Assembly: GCA_963839925.1 (NCBI GenBank)
Contig: CAWIWV010000001.1
Location: 620,001-684,000 of the forward strand
Direction of reading: 5' to 3'
DNA from: Bog-756 sp963839925
GTDB lineage: Bacteria > Actinomycetota > Acidimicrobiia > Acidimicrobiales > RAAP-2
Length of the DNA stretch: 64,000 nucleotides
The notes under the pieces are model-generated. The model had not been told where the DNA came from. It was given only the letters and a program-made list of their open reading frames with translations, and did no database searches. The first letter of the stretch is position 1, and each line of letters starts with the position of its first letter. Made by a program: the position numbers and the translations under genes. This document shows, one piece after another, positions 8,563 through 17,927 of the stretch.

Positions 8563-9738
8563 ATGCTTTGGCGGATGGGTCATGGGGGGCACAGTGAGGG
8601 TGCATCGTTGAGAGCAAGCCGACGTGTGGGAAGCCGAAGCTCTGCGTGCCGTCCCCTGGCGGTCCCAACCGTCGCGGCGCTCACCGTCCTCGGGCTCTTC
8701 GGATCGATGGTGGTGGCGACTCCGAGTAGCGGCGCAGCGGCTGGCCACACCGCGTCCTCGACCCAGTACGGCATCAATGTCTACGTCGTCGACAACTGTG
8801 TGCCCTCACCGGTCTGGCAGGCCGAAGCGGCCAACGAGATGCAGGGGATCAAGTCGCTCGGCGCCAACTCGGTGGCAATCGCCTATCCCTTCTATACGGC
8901 CGGCCTGACCGCGAACAGTGTGTTCGCCGCCAACCAGTGCCCGGGCAGCAGCGACCCGGACCCCGCCCTCAGCCCGCAGTCGCCGACCGCCGCACGACTG
9001 GCCGTGCTCGTGCAGAGCGCCCAAGCGCACGGACTCCAGGTACTGCTCCGTCCCGAGCTGAACGAGGTCGATCTACGACCCAAATGGCGAGGGGTGATCG
9101 CTCCCACCAACACGACGGCCTGGTTCACCAGCTATCAGAGCATGCTCAAGCCGTACTTGCAGATGGCCCAGACCGACAAGGTCACCAGGTTCGACATCTC
9201 GGTCGAGCTGAGCAGTTTGGACACCGCGGCACAGTGGACGTCGACGATCAGCGCCGCCGAGAAGCTGTACAGCGGCCAAGTCGTCTTCGGCGGGGATTGG
9301 GTCGGAACGGCGGGCCACACCGGCATGGTTCCCCACGCGTACACCGCCTTCGGTGTCGACACCTATCCGAAACTTCCCAAGGCGACTCCCTCGCTCTCGG
9401 TCTCCCAGCTGCTGTACGATTGGAATCTCGTGCTGTTCTTTGACGGGTTCCCACTTCCGGGGCCGCAGACCACGATCGACGAGGTGGGAATCACCTCGGA
9501 AGACGGTGCCTACACCAATCCTTCGACCTTCTCCGGCGGCCCGTTCGATCCGACGATCCAGGCCAACTGGTTTTCGGCCGCATGCGCGTTTGCCAAAGCG
9601 CACCAGTTGGCCGGCATCTACTTCTGGGGCGCGCAGTTGGCCTACAACTCGGGGAAGCTGATCACCAAACCCGATCCCTCCCAGCCGAGCGAGATGCAGC
9701 CACAGTCACAGGCCGCCATCAAGGCGTGCTTCACATGA
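8563..9738 (+). CDS. Secreted GH113-like TIM-barrel glycosidase-like protein, paralogue 1
   Basis: The 391 residues carry a signal segment (LAVPTVAALTVLGLFGSMVVA) and one barrel domain starting STQYGINVYVVDNCVPS. Conserved blocks are GIKSLGANSVAIAYPFYT, GLQVLLRPELNE, RFDISVELSSL and TTIDEVGI, and AGIYFWGAQLAYNSGKL at the end. The Glu in ISVELSSL and the Glu in IDEVGI sit where GH113-type enzymes have acid/base and nucleophile; that comparison is mine and no substrate is shown. A TTG at 8608, behind GAGGG, is an alternative start that would shorten the N-region. Four paralogues lie within the next 16 kb. Likely role: cleavage or remodelling of the polysaccharide made by neighbouring genes. Confidence 0.72.
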   Translation: MLWRMGHGGHSEGASLRASRRVGSRSSACRPLAVPTVAALTVLGLFGSMVVATPSSGAAAGHTASSTQYGINVYVVDNCVPSPVWQAEAANEMQGIKSLGANSVAIAYPFYTAGLTANSVFAANQCPGSSDPDPALSPQSPTAARLAVLVQSAQAHGLQVLLRPELNEVDLRPKWRGVIAPTNTTAWFTSYQSMLKPYLQMAQTDKVTRFDISVELSSLDTAAQWTSTISAAEKLYSGQVVFGGDWVGTAGHTGMVPHAYTAFGVDTYPKLPKATPSLSVSQLLYDWNLVLFFDGFPLPGPQTTIDEVGITSEDGAYTNPSTFSGGPFDPTIQANWFSAACAFAKAHQLAGIYFWGAQLAYNSGKLITKPDPSQPSEMQPQSQAAIKACFT

Positions 9739-9812
9739 GCAAACGTTCGTTCACCACTGAAGAGAAGAAGAAGCGTTCATTCGCAGTAAGAGAAGTGTTC
9801 ACCAATCCGTAA
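9735..9812 (+). CDS. Doubtful 25-residue ORF coupled to paralogue 1
   Basis: ATG 9735 overlaps the preceding stop as ATGA and opens a reading frame of 25 residues (MSKRSFTTEEKKKRSFAVRE, then VFTNP). It is strongly basic and repeats KRSF. I know no family for it. The overlap and basic composition are the only support, and it may be chance in the gap before the second GH113-like gene. Confidence 0.18.
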   Translation: MSKRSFTTEEKKKRSFAVREVFTNP

Positions 9813-9865
9813 GTTCGTGATAATGGGGCCGACATCTTCGGCTGGTACCAATTGAGGTGATGATC

Positions 9866-10972
9866 ATGGGGCACATTCGCCGGTTGTTGTTCGTACTGTC
9901 CATGGTGGTGGTGGTTGGCATCCTCGGGCTCCTCGGCTCGACGCTGGTGGGCACGTCAGGCGGTGCGGCCGCGGTCAGCCACGCCACGTCCGCTCAGTAC
10001 GGGGTCAACGTCTACGTGACCGACAGCTGTGCACTGTCTACAACCTGGCAGGCAACTGCGAACAACGAAACTTCGGGCATCAAGTCACTCGGAGCGAACA
10101 CGATCGCCATCGCCTTCCCCTTCTACACCGCAAGCCTCAAGTCGAACAGTGTGTTCGCAGCCAACCAGTGCCCAGGCAGCAGCGATCCTGACCCGGGTCT
10201 CAATCCGCAGTCGCCCACGGCTGCGCGACTGGCAGTCCTCGTGAAGAGCGCGCAAGCGCACGGCCTCCATGTCCTGCTCCGACCGGAGCTGAACGAGGTC
10301 GATCTGCGACCAAAGTGGCGAGGGGTGATCGCTCCCACCAACACGACGGCTTGGTTCGCCAGCTATCAGAGCATGATGAAGCCGTACCTGCAGATGGCAC
10401 AGACCGAGAAGGTCACCCGGTTCGACATCTCGGTCGAGCTGAGCAGCATGGCCGGCGCAAAGCAGTGGGCCTCGGCGATCACCGCTGACCGGAAGCTGTA
10501 TACCGGACAACTCGTCTTCGACGGCGATTGGGTCGGTCCGGGGTCCGGAAGCGTCGGCTTGGCACCGCACGCCAACACTGCGTGGGCCGTGGACACCTAT
10601 CCGAAGGTCACCAAGTCGACTCCCTCGTCGTCGGTCTCCCAGTTGTTGACCCAGTGGAACTCGCTGCTGGCGGCACAGAAGTTCCCGGTTGCGGACACCA
10701 GCGCCACCATCGACGAGGTGGGGATCATCGCTCAGGACGGCGCCTATGCGAATCCTTCGACCTTCTCCGGTGGAACCTTCGACCCGAAGATCCAAGCGAA
10801 CTGGTTCACCGCTGCTTGCGATTTCATGAAGGCCCACAAGTTCGCTGGCATCTACTTCTGGGGTCCCGAGTTCTCCTACAACTCGGGCAACCTGCCGGCC
10901 ACGAGCGACTCGACTCAGCCCACGGAACTCCAGCCGCAGGCACAATCGGCCATCAAGGCCTGCTTCAAATGA
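9866..10972 (+). CDS. Secreted GH113-like TIM-barrel glycosidase-like protein, paralogue 2
   Basis: About 368 residues, very close to paralogue 1 over the barrel: AQYGVNVYVTDSCALS, SIKSLGAN-type block GIKSLGANTIAIAFPFYT, VLLRPELNEVDLRPKWRG, RFDISVELSSM and TIDEVGII are all present. The N-terminus (RRLLFVLSMVVVVGILGLLG) is a signal peptide or anchor. ATG 9866 is preferred since TTGAGGTG lies about nine bases upstream; ATG 9857 is almost on top of that site. GATAAT at 9819-9824 could be a -10 box. Its stop lies within a strong hairpin. It appears to be a recent tandem duplicate of paralogue 1. Confidence 0.72.
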   Translation: MGHIRRLLFVLSMVVVVGILGLLGSTLVGTSGGAAAVSHATSAQYGVNVYVTDSCALSTTWQATANNETSGIKSLGANTIAIAFPFYTASLKSNSVFAANQCPGSSDPDPGLNPQSPTAARLAVLVKSAQAHGLHVLLRPELNEVDLRPKWRGVIAPTNTTAWFASYQSMMKPYLQMAQTEKVTRFDISVELSSMAGAKQWASAITADRKLYTGQLVFDGDWVGPGSGSVGLAPHANTAWAVDTYPKVTKSTPSSSVSQLLTQWNSLLAAQKFPVADTSATIDEVGIIAQDGAYANPSTFSGGTFDPKIQANWFTAACDFMKAHKFAGIYFWGPEFSYNSGNLPATSDSTQPTELQPQAQSAIKACFK

Positions 10973-10999
10973 TGGTCGCGTGCGAACGCGACCATCATT
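10968..10999 (+). terminator. Terminator-like hairpin overlapping the paralogue 2 stop codon
   Basis: Two perfect 14-base arms (AATGATGGTCGCGT and ACGCGACCATCATT) enclose a GCGA tetraloop. The stop TGA at 10970-10972 lies in the left arm. No clear T-run follows, so this may be a factor-assisted terminator or a 3'-end stabilising structure. Confidence 0.6.
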
Positions 11000-11070
11000 G
11001 ATCGACTTCTGTCTCTCCGGTTAGCGTGAGGGTCAACTGACCCCTTCCCACTAGCTCCCCCGGTCGGAAC

Positions 11071-13623
11071 ATGAGAACTGAAGTTGACGGGCGGGTGTGG
11101 TCGGTCCGGCGACGACGCCCCGTGTTGACCGCGAGTGCCATCGTGCTGGCGGTCATCCTCGTGCAGTCGGTTGGGCGAACGTCTGCGGCCTCCGCTGAAC
11201 CCGCCCTCTCCCAATCGGACGCCACGGCCTCGTGCCCCTGGGTCAGCTCCACCGCCCCGATCCCGCAACGGGTCGCCGAGGTGATGGACAAGATGACCGA
11301 GACGCAGGAACTCCAACTGGTCGACGGAACCAAGGGCAACTACGTCTTCAACCTGCCTGCGATCCCGACGCTGTGTATTCCCGCGCTCAACATGGAGGAC
11401 GGACCCCAGGGGGTGGGCGACTATCTCACCGGGGCGACCCAGCTGCCGTCAGCAGTGGCTGCCGCCTCCACCTGGAACACCGGTCTGGAGAAGCAGTATG
11501 GCTCCGTCGTTGGTGCCGAGGACATGGGCAAAGGCGTCAACGTGGACCTCGGCCCGACCGTCAACATCGTGCGCGATCCACGTTGGGGAAGGGCATTCGA
11601 GAGTTACGGCGAGGACCCCTACCTGAGCGGGCAGATGGCCGCCGCCTACATCGGAGGCCTCCAGAGCAAACGGGTCATCGCCCAGGTCAAGCACTATGCG
11701 GTCTACAACAACGAGACCCACAGGAACACGCTCGCCGATGACGATGTCATCACCGAGCGAACCGAACAGGAGATCTACCTGCCGGCCTTCCAGGCCGCCG
11801 TCAACGCCGGGGCGGGCTCGGTGATGTGCGCGTACAGTCAGCCCAACGGTGTGCCGGCGTGTGAGAACTCCTACCTGCTCGGAGCACTCGACAGGCAGAT
11901 GGGATTCGGGGGATTCGTCGGCTCGGACTGGGGTGCGACACCAAACAACCCGGCGGCGGCCATCGAGGCGGGCGAAGACGTCGACATGCCGGGGAACTCC
12001 TATTTCGGCTCCGTGTTGCAGGCCGACATTCCGAGCCAAGTCCCGCAGGCCTTTCTCGACGACGCGGTCGAGCGCATCCTGACCGAACTGTTCCGGGCAG
12101 GACTGATGGGCAGCGCCACGACAGGGTCGCCGGGCGCGAACGTGACCAGCGCGGCCCACGTCGCAACAGCGACCCAGGTCGCCGAAGAGGGAACGGTCCT
12201 GCTCAAGAACGCAGACAGTCTGTTGCCGTTGCAGTCGTCCAGTGTCGGCTCGATTGCGGTGATCGGTCGCAACGCCGACACCCATTCCGATGAGTGCGGG
12301 ACCGGCTCGAGTGGGAACCTCGATTCGGCCTATCCCTACTCCGGTGGCGGGAGCGCGTGCGTCGAGGGCTCGGTCAACGGCTCGGGGAGGGAGATCACCC
12401 CACTCGCCGGCATCAAGGCGGCTGCACCGAACGCGCATGTCAGCTATCGCAGCGGCTCCCAGCTCTCGGCTGCAGTGGCGGCGGCCAAGGCCGCCAAGGT
12501 GGCGGTCGTTTTCGCGGGTTACCCCGAGAGCGAGTGCTCGCTGACCACCTACGCCGTCTGTTCGGACCTCACCACGATCGACCTGGGGCAGGCAGAGGAC
12601 AAGCTTATTGACGCGGTGGCCGCCGCACAACCGAACACGATCGTCGTGCTGAACACAGGATCCGCGGTCACCATGCCCTGGCTCCGCCACGTCCGTGGCG
12701 TGCTCGAACAGTGGTACCCGGGTCAGGTCGACGGAGCTGCCCTGGCGGCACTCCTCTTCGGGAGTGTCGACCCGTCGGGCCACCTGCCGGTGACGTTCCC
12801 GACCAGTCTGTCCGAAGTTCCCGCCAAGACCCCCCAGCAATTTCCGGGGACGGGGAACGCCGTCGACTACAGCGAGGGCATCGACGTCGGGTATCGGTGG
12901 TACCAGTCCAAGGGCCTGGCTCCGCTGTTCCCGTTCGGGTTCGGGCTCTCGTACACCAAGTTCGCCTTTTCGAATCTGTCGGTCAGCGCCTTCAACGCTT
13001 CCCGGGTCGCGACGGTCACCGCAACCGTCACCAACGTCGGTTCGGTCTCCGGGTCAGACGTGGCCCAGCTGTATGTGGGTGATCCGGCCAGTACCGGGGA
13101 ACCGCCGTGGCAGCTGAAAGGATTTCGACGGGTGAGCCTGGCACCGGGTGCCTCCACATCGGTCACCTTCACCGTTCCCGTCCACGACCTCACCTCGTGG
13201 GGAGGTCCTGGGGCCGGCGGTTATCCCCCGGCTGCCGCAGCCACGGATACCGATGGGTGGGAGGCGCCTGCCGGGTCCTACCCCGTCGGTGTCGGCGACT
13301 CCTCGGCCAACCTGCCCCTCCGGGCATCGCTGGCGTTGCCCTCGGCAGTCGGTCCCGACACGGTGAAGGTGCCGACGCAGAGAAGCCAGACATCGGTGAT
13401 CGGAGCCGCGGTCCTGCTCCCGATCAAAGCGGTCGACTCGGCGCCGGGTCAGCAGCTTCGCTATGCCGCCAGCGGGTTGCCGGGCGGGTTGTCCATCGAC
13501 CCGTCGACCGGCACCATCACCGGGACGCCGTTCCATGCGGGTGTGAGCACGGTGACGGTCACCGCGATCGATCAGAATGCATTCGAAGGCGGTGCCTCGT
13601 TCAGCTGGACGATCGTTCCTTGA
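11071..13623 (+). CDS. Secreted glycoside hydrolase family 3 protein (beta-glucosidase/xylosidase type)
   Basis: 850 residues. A signal peptide (VLTASAIVLAVILVQSVGRTSAASA) is followed by the GH3 N-domain: NMEDGPQGVG, VDLGPTVNIVRDPRWGRAFE, SYGEDPYLSGQM, VIAQVKHYAVYNNET, and FVGSDWGAT, whose Asp is the family nucleophile. The GH3 C-domain follows (EEGTVLLKNADSLLPLQ, IAVIGRNADTHSDECGTGSS, SGHLPVTFP), then the fibronectin-like GH3 tail. A last Ig-like putative domain (LRYAASGLPGGLSIDPSTGT) binds surface sugars in other proteins. It removes terminal sugars from beta-linked glycans outside the cell. Its last 23 bases overlap the convergent paralogue 3 gene. Confidence 0.9.
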   Translation: MRTEVDGRVWSVRRRRPVLTASAIVLAVILVQSVGRTSAASAEPALSQSDATASCPWVSSTAPIPQRVAEVMDKMTETQELQLVDGTKGNYVFNLPAIPTLCIPALNMEDGPQGVGDYLTGATQLPSAVAAASTWNTGLEKQYGSVVGAEDMGKGVNVDLGPTVNIVRDPRWGRAFESYGEDPYLSGQMAAAYIGGLQSKRVIAQVKHYAVYNNETHRNTLADDDVITERTEQEIYLPAFQAAVNAGAGSVMCAYSQPNGVPACENSYLLGALDRQMGFGGFVGSDWGATPNNPAAAIEAGEDVDMPGNSYFGSVLQADIPSQVPQAFLDDAVERILTELFRAGLMGSATTGSPGANVTSAAHVATATQVAEEGTVLLKNADSLLPLQSSSVGSIAVIGRNADTHSDECGTGSSGNLDSAYPYSGGGSACVEGSVNGSGREITPLAGIKAAAPNAHVSYRSGSQLSAAVAAAKAAKVAVVFAGYPESECSLTTYAVCSDLTTIDLGQAEDKLIDAVAAAQPNTIVVLNTGSAVTMPWLRHVRGVLEQWYPGQVDGAALAALLFGSVDPSGHLPVTFPTSLSEVPAKTPQQFPGTGNAVDYSEGIDVGYRWYQSKGLAPLFPFGFGLSYTKFAFSNLSVSAFNASRVATVTATVTNVGSVSGSDVAQLYVGDPASTGEPPWQLKGFRRVSLAPGASTSVTFTVPVHDLTSWGGPGAGGYPPAAAATDTDGWEAPAGSYPVGVGDSSANLPLRASLALPSAVGPDTVKVPTQRSQTSVIGAAVLLPIKAVDSAPGQQLRYAASGLPGGLSIDPSTGTITGTPFHAGVSTVTVTAIDQNAFEGGASFSWTIVP

Positions 13624-14722
13624 AACACGCCCGGATTGCGGCTTGTGTCTGCGGTTGCAATTCGGTCGGTTGGTTCGGTGAAGGGACGGTCAAGAGCTTG
13701 CCGAAGTTGTACGAGAACTCAGGGCCCCAGAAGTAGATCCCAGCGAACTGATGTTCTTTCATGAACTGGCACGCAGCGGTGAACCAGTTCGCCTGCACTG
13801 TCTGGTTGAAGGTTCCCGGCGCGTACGTCGAAGGATTGACGTACGCGCCATCGACAGAACTGATCCCTGCTTCATCGATGGTGATGTCCGAGTCCGCAAG
13901 TGGGAAGCTTTGGTCGGAGAGCGTTTTGTCCCACGCCGCAACCAGCTGGGTGACCGATCCCGACGGCGTCGACTTGGGGATCTTTGGATAGGTGTCGACG
14001 GCGAAGGTCGTGTGCGGATGCGGGACGACTCCCACGCTTCCCCGGCCAGGTCCCACCCAGTCTGCGTCGAACACCAAGTTGAAGTGGTAGAAGTTCTTCG
14101 CGAACGCGATGGTGGAGGCCCATTCTTTGGAGTTGCCCAGGCTGGCCAGCTCGACGGCGATGTCGAACCGGGCCACCTTGTAGCGCTGTGCCATCTGCAG
14201 GTAGGGCTTCATCATCTGGTCATAGCTCGCGAACCACGCCGATCTGCTGGTCGGAGTGATGGCTCCCCGCCATTTGGGTCTGAGGACGTCTTCGTTGAGC
14301 TCGGGGCGAAGCAGGACGAAGAGGTGGTGGGTCTGGGCTGCCCGGACCAGCACCGCCAGGCGTGCCGCGGTCGGCGACTGGGGAGTGAGCTCAGGATCGG
14401 GGTCGATGCTGCGGGGGCAGTGATTGGCAGCGAAGATCTGATTGGATGTCAGGCCTGTGGTGTAAAAGGGAAAGGCGATGGCAACCGAGTTGGCCCCCAG
14501 GGATTTGACGCTCGTCATCTGGTTGTTCGCCTCGGCCTGCCAGACTGCCGGCGGCACACAGTTGTCGGTGACGTAGATGTTGATCCCGTACTGGACCGGA
14601 CCCGTCTTGGGCGTCGGCGCGATCAGCAGCACGACGACGGTGACCGCAACGGCGATGGCCACGACCGCACCGGCCATCGCGAGGTAGGACCGGCGGGTGC
14701 TGGGCATGCGTAGCCAGGTCAC
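13601..14722 (-). CDS. Membrane-anchored or secreted GH113-like protein, paralogue 3
   Basis: About 373 residues. An N-terminal hydrophobic segment (LAMAGAVVAIAVAVTVVVLLIA) has no obvious cleavage site and may be a membrane anchor. The barrel has VQYGINIYVTDNCVPPAVW, SVKSLGANSVAIAFPFYT, VLLRPELNEDVLRPKWRG, RFDIAVELASLGN and DITIDEAGISS, so both candidate catalytic Glu residues are kept. GTG 14722 is preferred for its GGAGGGA site; ATG 14737 and ATG 14707 are alternatives. It reads against the GH3 gene and shares 23 bases with its end. Apart from the orientation it is the same protein type as paralogues 1 and 2. Confidence 0.7.
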   Translation of the reverse strand: MTWLRMPSTRRSYLAMAGAVVAIAVAVTVVVLLIAPTPKTGPVQYGINIYVTDNCVPPAVWQAEANNQMTSVKSLGANSVAIAFPFYTTGLTSNQIFAANHCPRSIDPDPELTPQSPTAARLAVLVRAAQTHHLFVLLRPELNEDVLRPKWRGAITPTSRSAWFASYDQMMKPYLQMAQRYKVARFDIAVELASLGNSKEWASTIAFAKNFYHFNLVFDADWVGPGRGSVGVVPHPHTTFAVDTYPKIPKSTPSGSVTQLVAAWDKTLSDQSFPLADSDITIDEAGISSVDGAYVNPSTYAPGTFNQTVQANWFTAACQFMKEHQFAGIYFWGPEFSYNFGKLLTVPSPNQPTELQPQTQAAIRACFKERSSS

Positions 14723-15002
14723 CCGCCATCCCTCCATTCGGAACCGACCTCCGGGTCACCCCGGTCGTCGAACTCTTCGCGCACGTCGGTCCAGATGACC
14801 GTCAAGATACCCGGTGTCGGCCGGATCGCGGCGTAGCCCCCGCGGCATGTTGGCCGTTCTGGCACCGAAGGAGGGATGCCGATGTCTCCATCCCTCCCCC
14901 GATGTTGTCGCCTCTCTTCTTGCGTCTCGATCCGGCAGTTTCTAAAGGAGAAATAAGGGAAAGACCAGGCAATCCCGCTAGAAGAACGCGACGGCGCCAT
15001 GC

Positions 15003-15008
15003 AATACT
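15003..15008 (+). promoter_or_regulatory. -10 box for a leaderless transcript
   Basis: AATACT ends exactly six bases before the ATG at 15015, so transcription would start at the A of the start codon. The 11-base string TGCAATACTTT (15000-15010) recurs upstream of the paralogous fusion gene on the minus strand at the same distance. No ribosome binding site is present in the six-base gap here. Confidence 0.5.
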
Positions 15009-15014
15009 TTCTCT

Positions 15015-17927
15015 ATGCAGTTCTCACCGGGGTGGGGAGAGACTTTCTTCGGAAAGAGAACCTGGATCGGCCGTTCATCAAAATTGATGATGGCCGTGTT
15101 GGCATTGGCCGCACTGGTGCTGGTGGGGGCGGCGCCGGCGGGCGCGACCGGCTGCACTCCCGGCCCCGGCGCAGAGTTGGCCGGCTGCAACTTCACCGGA
15201 TCCAGCATGTACGGCGTCGATCTCGCAGGCGCGGACCTGACCGGTGCGACGCTGACCGGCGCCAACCTGACCGATGCCAACCTCGACCAGGCCACCCTGA
15301 CCAATGTGACGGGCACGTCGGCAGACCTGCAGGGCGCCGCGATCACCGACGCCGACCTGACCAACGCAAACTTCGGCGGCGGGCTCTTCGACGGTGCCGA
15401 TCTCCAGGGATCGACCATCACCGATAGTCAGTTCACCGGGTCCGACTTCACCGGTGTGCAATCCGGAGGAGTGACCGGAAGCGGATACACCCTTCCCTCC
15501 AACTGGTCGTTGGCGGGCGGGTACCTTGCCGGGCCGCGCGCGAATCTCACCAATGCAGATCTGTCGGCGACCGATCTGACGGGTGCAGATCTCGCCTCCG
15601 CCTATCTGACCGGAACCAACCTGACGGGGACCGATCTCAGTGGCGCCAACCTGACTGGAATCATCACCGGCGGAGTCACCGGCACGCCCTCGAATCTTCC
15701 GGCCAACTGGTCCCTCGTGAACGGGTACCTGATCGGGCCCTCTGCCTTTCTCTACGGCGCCGACCTCACCAACGCCGACCTCAATGGTGTCGACGCGGCC
15801 GGTGCCAACATCGAAGGCGCAAACCTGACGGGTGCCGACCTCACGGGAGCAAACTTCACCAACGCCGACGGGATCAACTCGACGCTCACCGGGGCCATCT
15901 TGAGCTCCGCCAACCTGACCGGTTCCGACTTGGACGATGTGACGTCCGGCAGCATCACCGGTGTCCCCGCGAGCTTGCCCTCGTCGAGCTGGCAGCTCGA
16001 CAGTGGGTACCTCGCCGGTCCCTATGCCAATCTGGCGAACGCCGACCTGGCCGACGCAAACCTCGCCAACAGCAATCTCACCAAGGCCATTCTGACCGGC
16101 GCCAACCTGACCGGCGCCAGTCTCATGTCGTCGAATCTCAGCTTTTCCGTGATGGGAACTGCGAATCTCACGGATGCCTCGTTTACCAGCGCCACGGTGA
16201 CCGGCGCCACGCTGACCGGTGCCACGGTGTCGGGTGCAGTCTTCACGTCCGCGAGCCTCGCCGGCGTGATCACCGGGGGGCTCGTCGGAAGGCCGGGGCC
16301 GCTTCCCCTGGGCTGGCGGGTCGACGACGGCTACCTCATCGGTCCCTACGCCTCTCTCGTCAAGGCCAATCTTCAGGGTGCCAACCTCTCGAAGACCGTG
16401 TTCGTCGGTGCGAACGCCACCGGAGCGAACCTGAAGTCCGCCACCCTGACCGGCTCCAACCTCGCGTCGGCAGTGTTCAGCGGTGCCACGCTCACCGGAG
16501 TCACCTCCGGGGGCATCACCGGCAAGCCCCAGTCATTGCCGACCGGATGGTCCCTCGAGGGTGGTTATCTCGTCGGGCCGGGCGCAAACCTCGCCAAGGC
16601 CAATCTGCAGAAGGCCAATCTCTCGAAGGCCGATCTCCAAGGTGCGAACGCCACCGGGGCGAACCTGAAGTCCAGCACCCTGACCGGCGCCAACCTCGCG
16701 TCAGCGCAGTTGAGTGGCGCCGCGCTCGCCGGGGTGGTCTCCGGGGGGATCACCGGAAAGCCGCAATCACTCCCAGCCGGTTGGGAGTTGGTCAAGGGGG
16801 TCCTGCGGCTGATCCCCAAGTCGAAGGCGAAGCCGGCAATCAAGACTGTTTCCAAGACGAAGCCATCCTCGAGAGCCAAAGCCATTCTCTTGTCCTCGTC
16901 CTCCGAGTCCAGTCACGTGTCCGGGGCTGAGACCGCAAAGACGACCACGACGCCGCAGTACGGGATCGACGTCTACGCCCCCGACAACTGCGCCTCATCG
17001 TCTGTGTGGCAGAGCGAGGCCACCAACACGATGGAGGGGTTCAAGTCGCTCGGCGCGAACAGCGTCGGCATCACCTTTCCGATCTACACAGCGGATTGGA
17101 ACTCGAATTCGGTCTTCACCGCCGATCTGTGCAACGAGCCCTCCGCGACTCCAGTACCGCTCCAGACTCCCAGCCCGGGCCGAGTCGCCGTTCTGGTGCA
17201 CGCCGCCCAGCTGGCGGGTCTCCATGTCCTCCTTCGCCCCGAAATTCAGGAGTCGAATCTCTACCTCACCGGTCACTGGCGGGGCACGCTCGCACCGACC
17301 GACAAGACCGCGTGGTTCCAGAGCTACCAATCCGTGCTCCAGCCCTATCTGCAGATGGCCCAGGCGAACGGCGTGACTCGATTCAGTATCGCGATCGAGC
17401 TGGTCAGTCTGGGTTCGTCGAGCACACAGTGGAAGGCGACCATCGCCGGCGCGCAACAGCTCTACAAGGGCCAGCTGGTATTCGCCGCGAGCTGGGAAGC
17501 GGGATACGGGGTGTCCTACGCCAACACGGCGGCAGCAGAGGATGCCTATCCGGACCTGACCCAGGCAGGTTCCTCGTGGTCGGTGAGCCAACTGCTCGCC
17601 GCGTGGAACGCGAACTTGAAGACCGTCCACTTTCCGGTGGCCGCCACCAGCGAGACCATCGACGAGGTGGGGATCCTCGCACTCGACGGTGCCTATGGGC
17701 TTCCCTGTTGTTACTCCGCCCCGAACGAGGTCTTCAACCAGAACATCCAGGCCAACTGGTTCACCGCCGCCTGTAACTTCGTGAAGACCAACAAGCTGAC
17801 GGGCATCTACTTTTGGGGTCCCTTCCTCGCGTTCAACTCTGGAAACCTCCTGACCCAGCCGAACTCTTCGAGCCCGGCCGAGCTCCAACCAGCCGGCCAG
17901 GCCGCGATTCGTGCCTGCTTCAAATAG
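15015..17927 (+). CDS. Secreted pentapeptide-repeat protein with C-terminal GH113-like domain, paralogue 4
   Basis: 970 residues. Signal peptide (LMMAVLALAALVLVGAAPAGA), then CTPGPGAELAGCNFTGSS and roughly 600 residues of A(D/N)Lxx pentapeptide repeats. The repeats are broken at regular intervals by a linker of the form GG(V/I)TG-P-x-x-LP-x-x-W-x-L-x-x-GYL-x-GP. About residues 660-970 form the barrel: TPQYGIDVYAPDNCASSS, GFKSLGANSVGITFPIYT, VLLRPEIQESN, FSIAIELVSLG and TIDEVGILALDGAYG, with both candidate Glu. Pentapeptide repeats form a stiff quadrilateral helix, so here they probably act as a stalk or matrix-binding part. The start is supported by the leaderless promoter. The GT2 gene begins within its last bases. 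Confidence 0.75.
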   Translation: MQFSPGWGETFFGKRTWIGRSSKLMMAVLALAALVLVGAAPAGATGCTPGPGAELAGCNFTGSSMYGVDLAGADLTGATLTGANLTDANLDQATLTNVTGTSADLQGAAITDADLTNANFGGGLFDGADLQGSTITDSQFTGSDFTGVQSGGVTGSGYTLPSNWSLAGGYLAGPRANLTNADLSATDLTGADLASAYLTGTNLTGTDLSGANLTGIITGGVTGTPSNLPANWSLVNGYLIGPSAFLYGADLTNADLNGVDAAGANIEGANLTGADLTGANFTNADGINSTLTGAILSSANLTGSDLDDVTSGSITGVPASLPSSSWQLDSGYLAGPYANLANADLADANLANSNLTKAILTGANLTGASLMSSNLSFSVMGTANLTDASFTSATVTGATLTGATVSGAVFTSASLAGVITGGLVGRPGPLPLGWRVDDGYLIGPYASLVKANLQGANLSKTVFVGANATGANLKSATLTGSNLASAVFSGATLTGVTSGGITGKPQSLPTGWSLEGGYLVGPGANLAKANLQKANLSKADLQGANATGANLKSSTLTGANLASAQLSGAALAGVVSGGITGKPQSLPAGWELVKGVLRLIPKSKAKPAIKTVSKTKPSSRAKAILLSSSSESSHVSGAETAKTTTTPQYGIDVYAPDNCASSSVWQSEATNTMEGFKSLGANSVGITFPIYTADWNSNSVFTADLCNEPSATPVPLQTPSPGRVAVLVHAAQLAGLHVLLRPEIQESNLYLTGHWRGTLAPTDKTAWFQSYQSVLQPYLQMAQANGVTRFSIAIELVSLGSSSTQWKATIAGAQQLYKGQLVFAASWEAGYGVSYANTAAAEDAYPDLTQAGSSWSVSQLLAAWNANLKTVHFPVAATSETIDEVGILALDGAYGLPCCYSAPNEVFNQNIQANWFTAACNFVKTNKLTGIYFWGPFLAFNSGNLLTQPNSSSPAELQPAGQAAIRACFK

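Noticed and set aside
14738..15002. A gene or structured RNA between paralogues 3 and 4
   Set aside because: Short divergent gap of under 300 bases with only chance frames; nothing beyond the leaderless -10 box is supported.
15180..16790. Periodic DNA repeats resembling an array
   Set aside because: The periodicity is at codon level (15 bases) and comes from pentapeptide repeats; there are no constant repeats with unique spacers, so it is not CRISPR.
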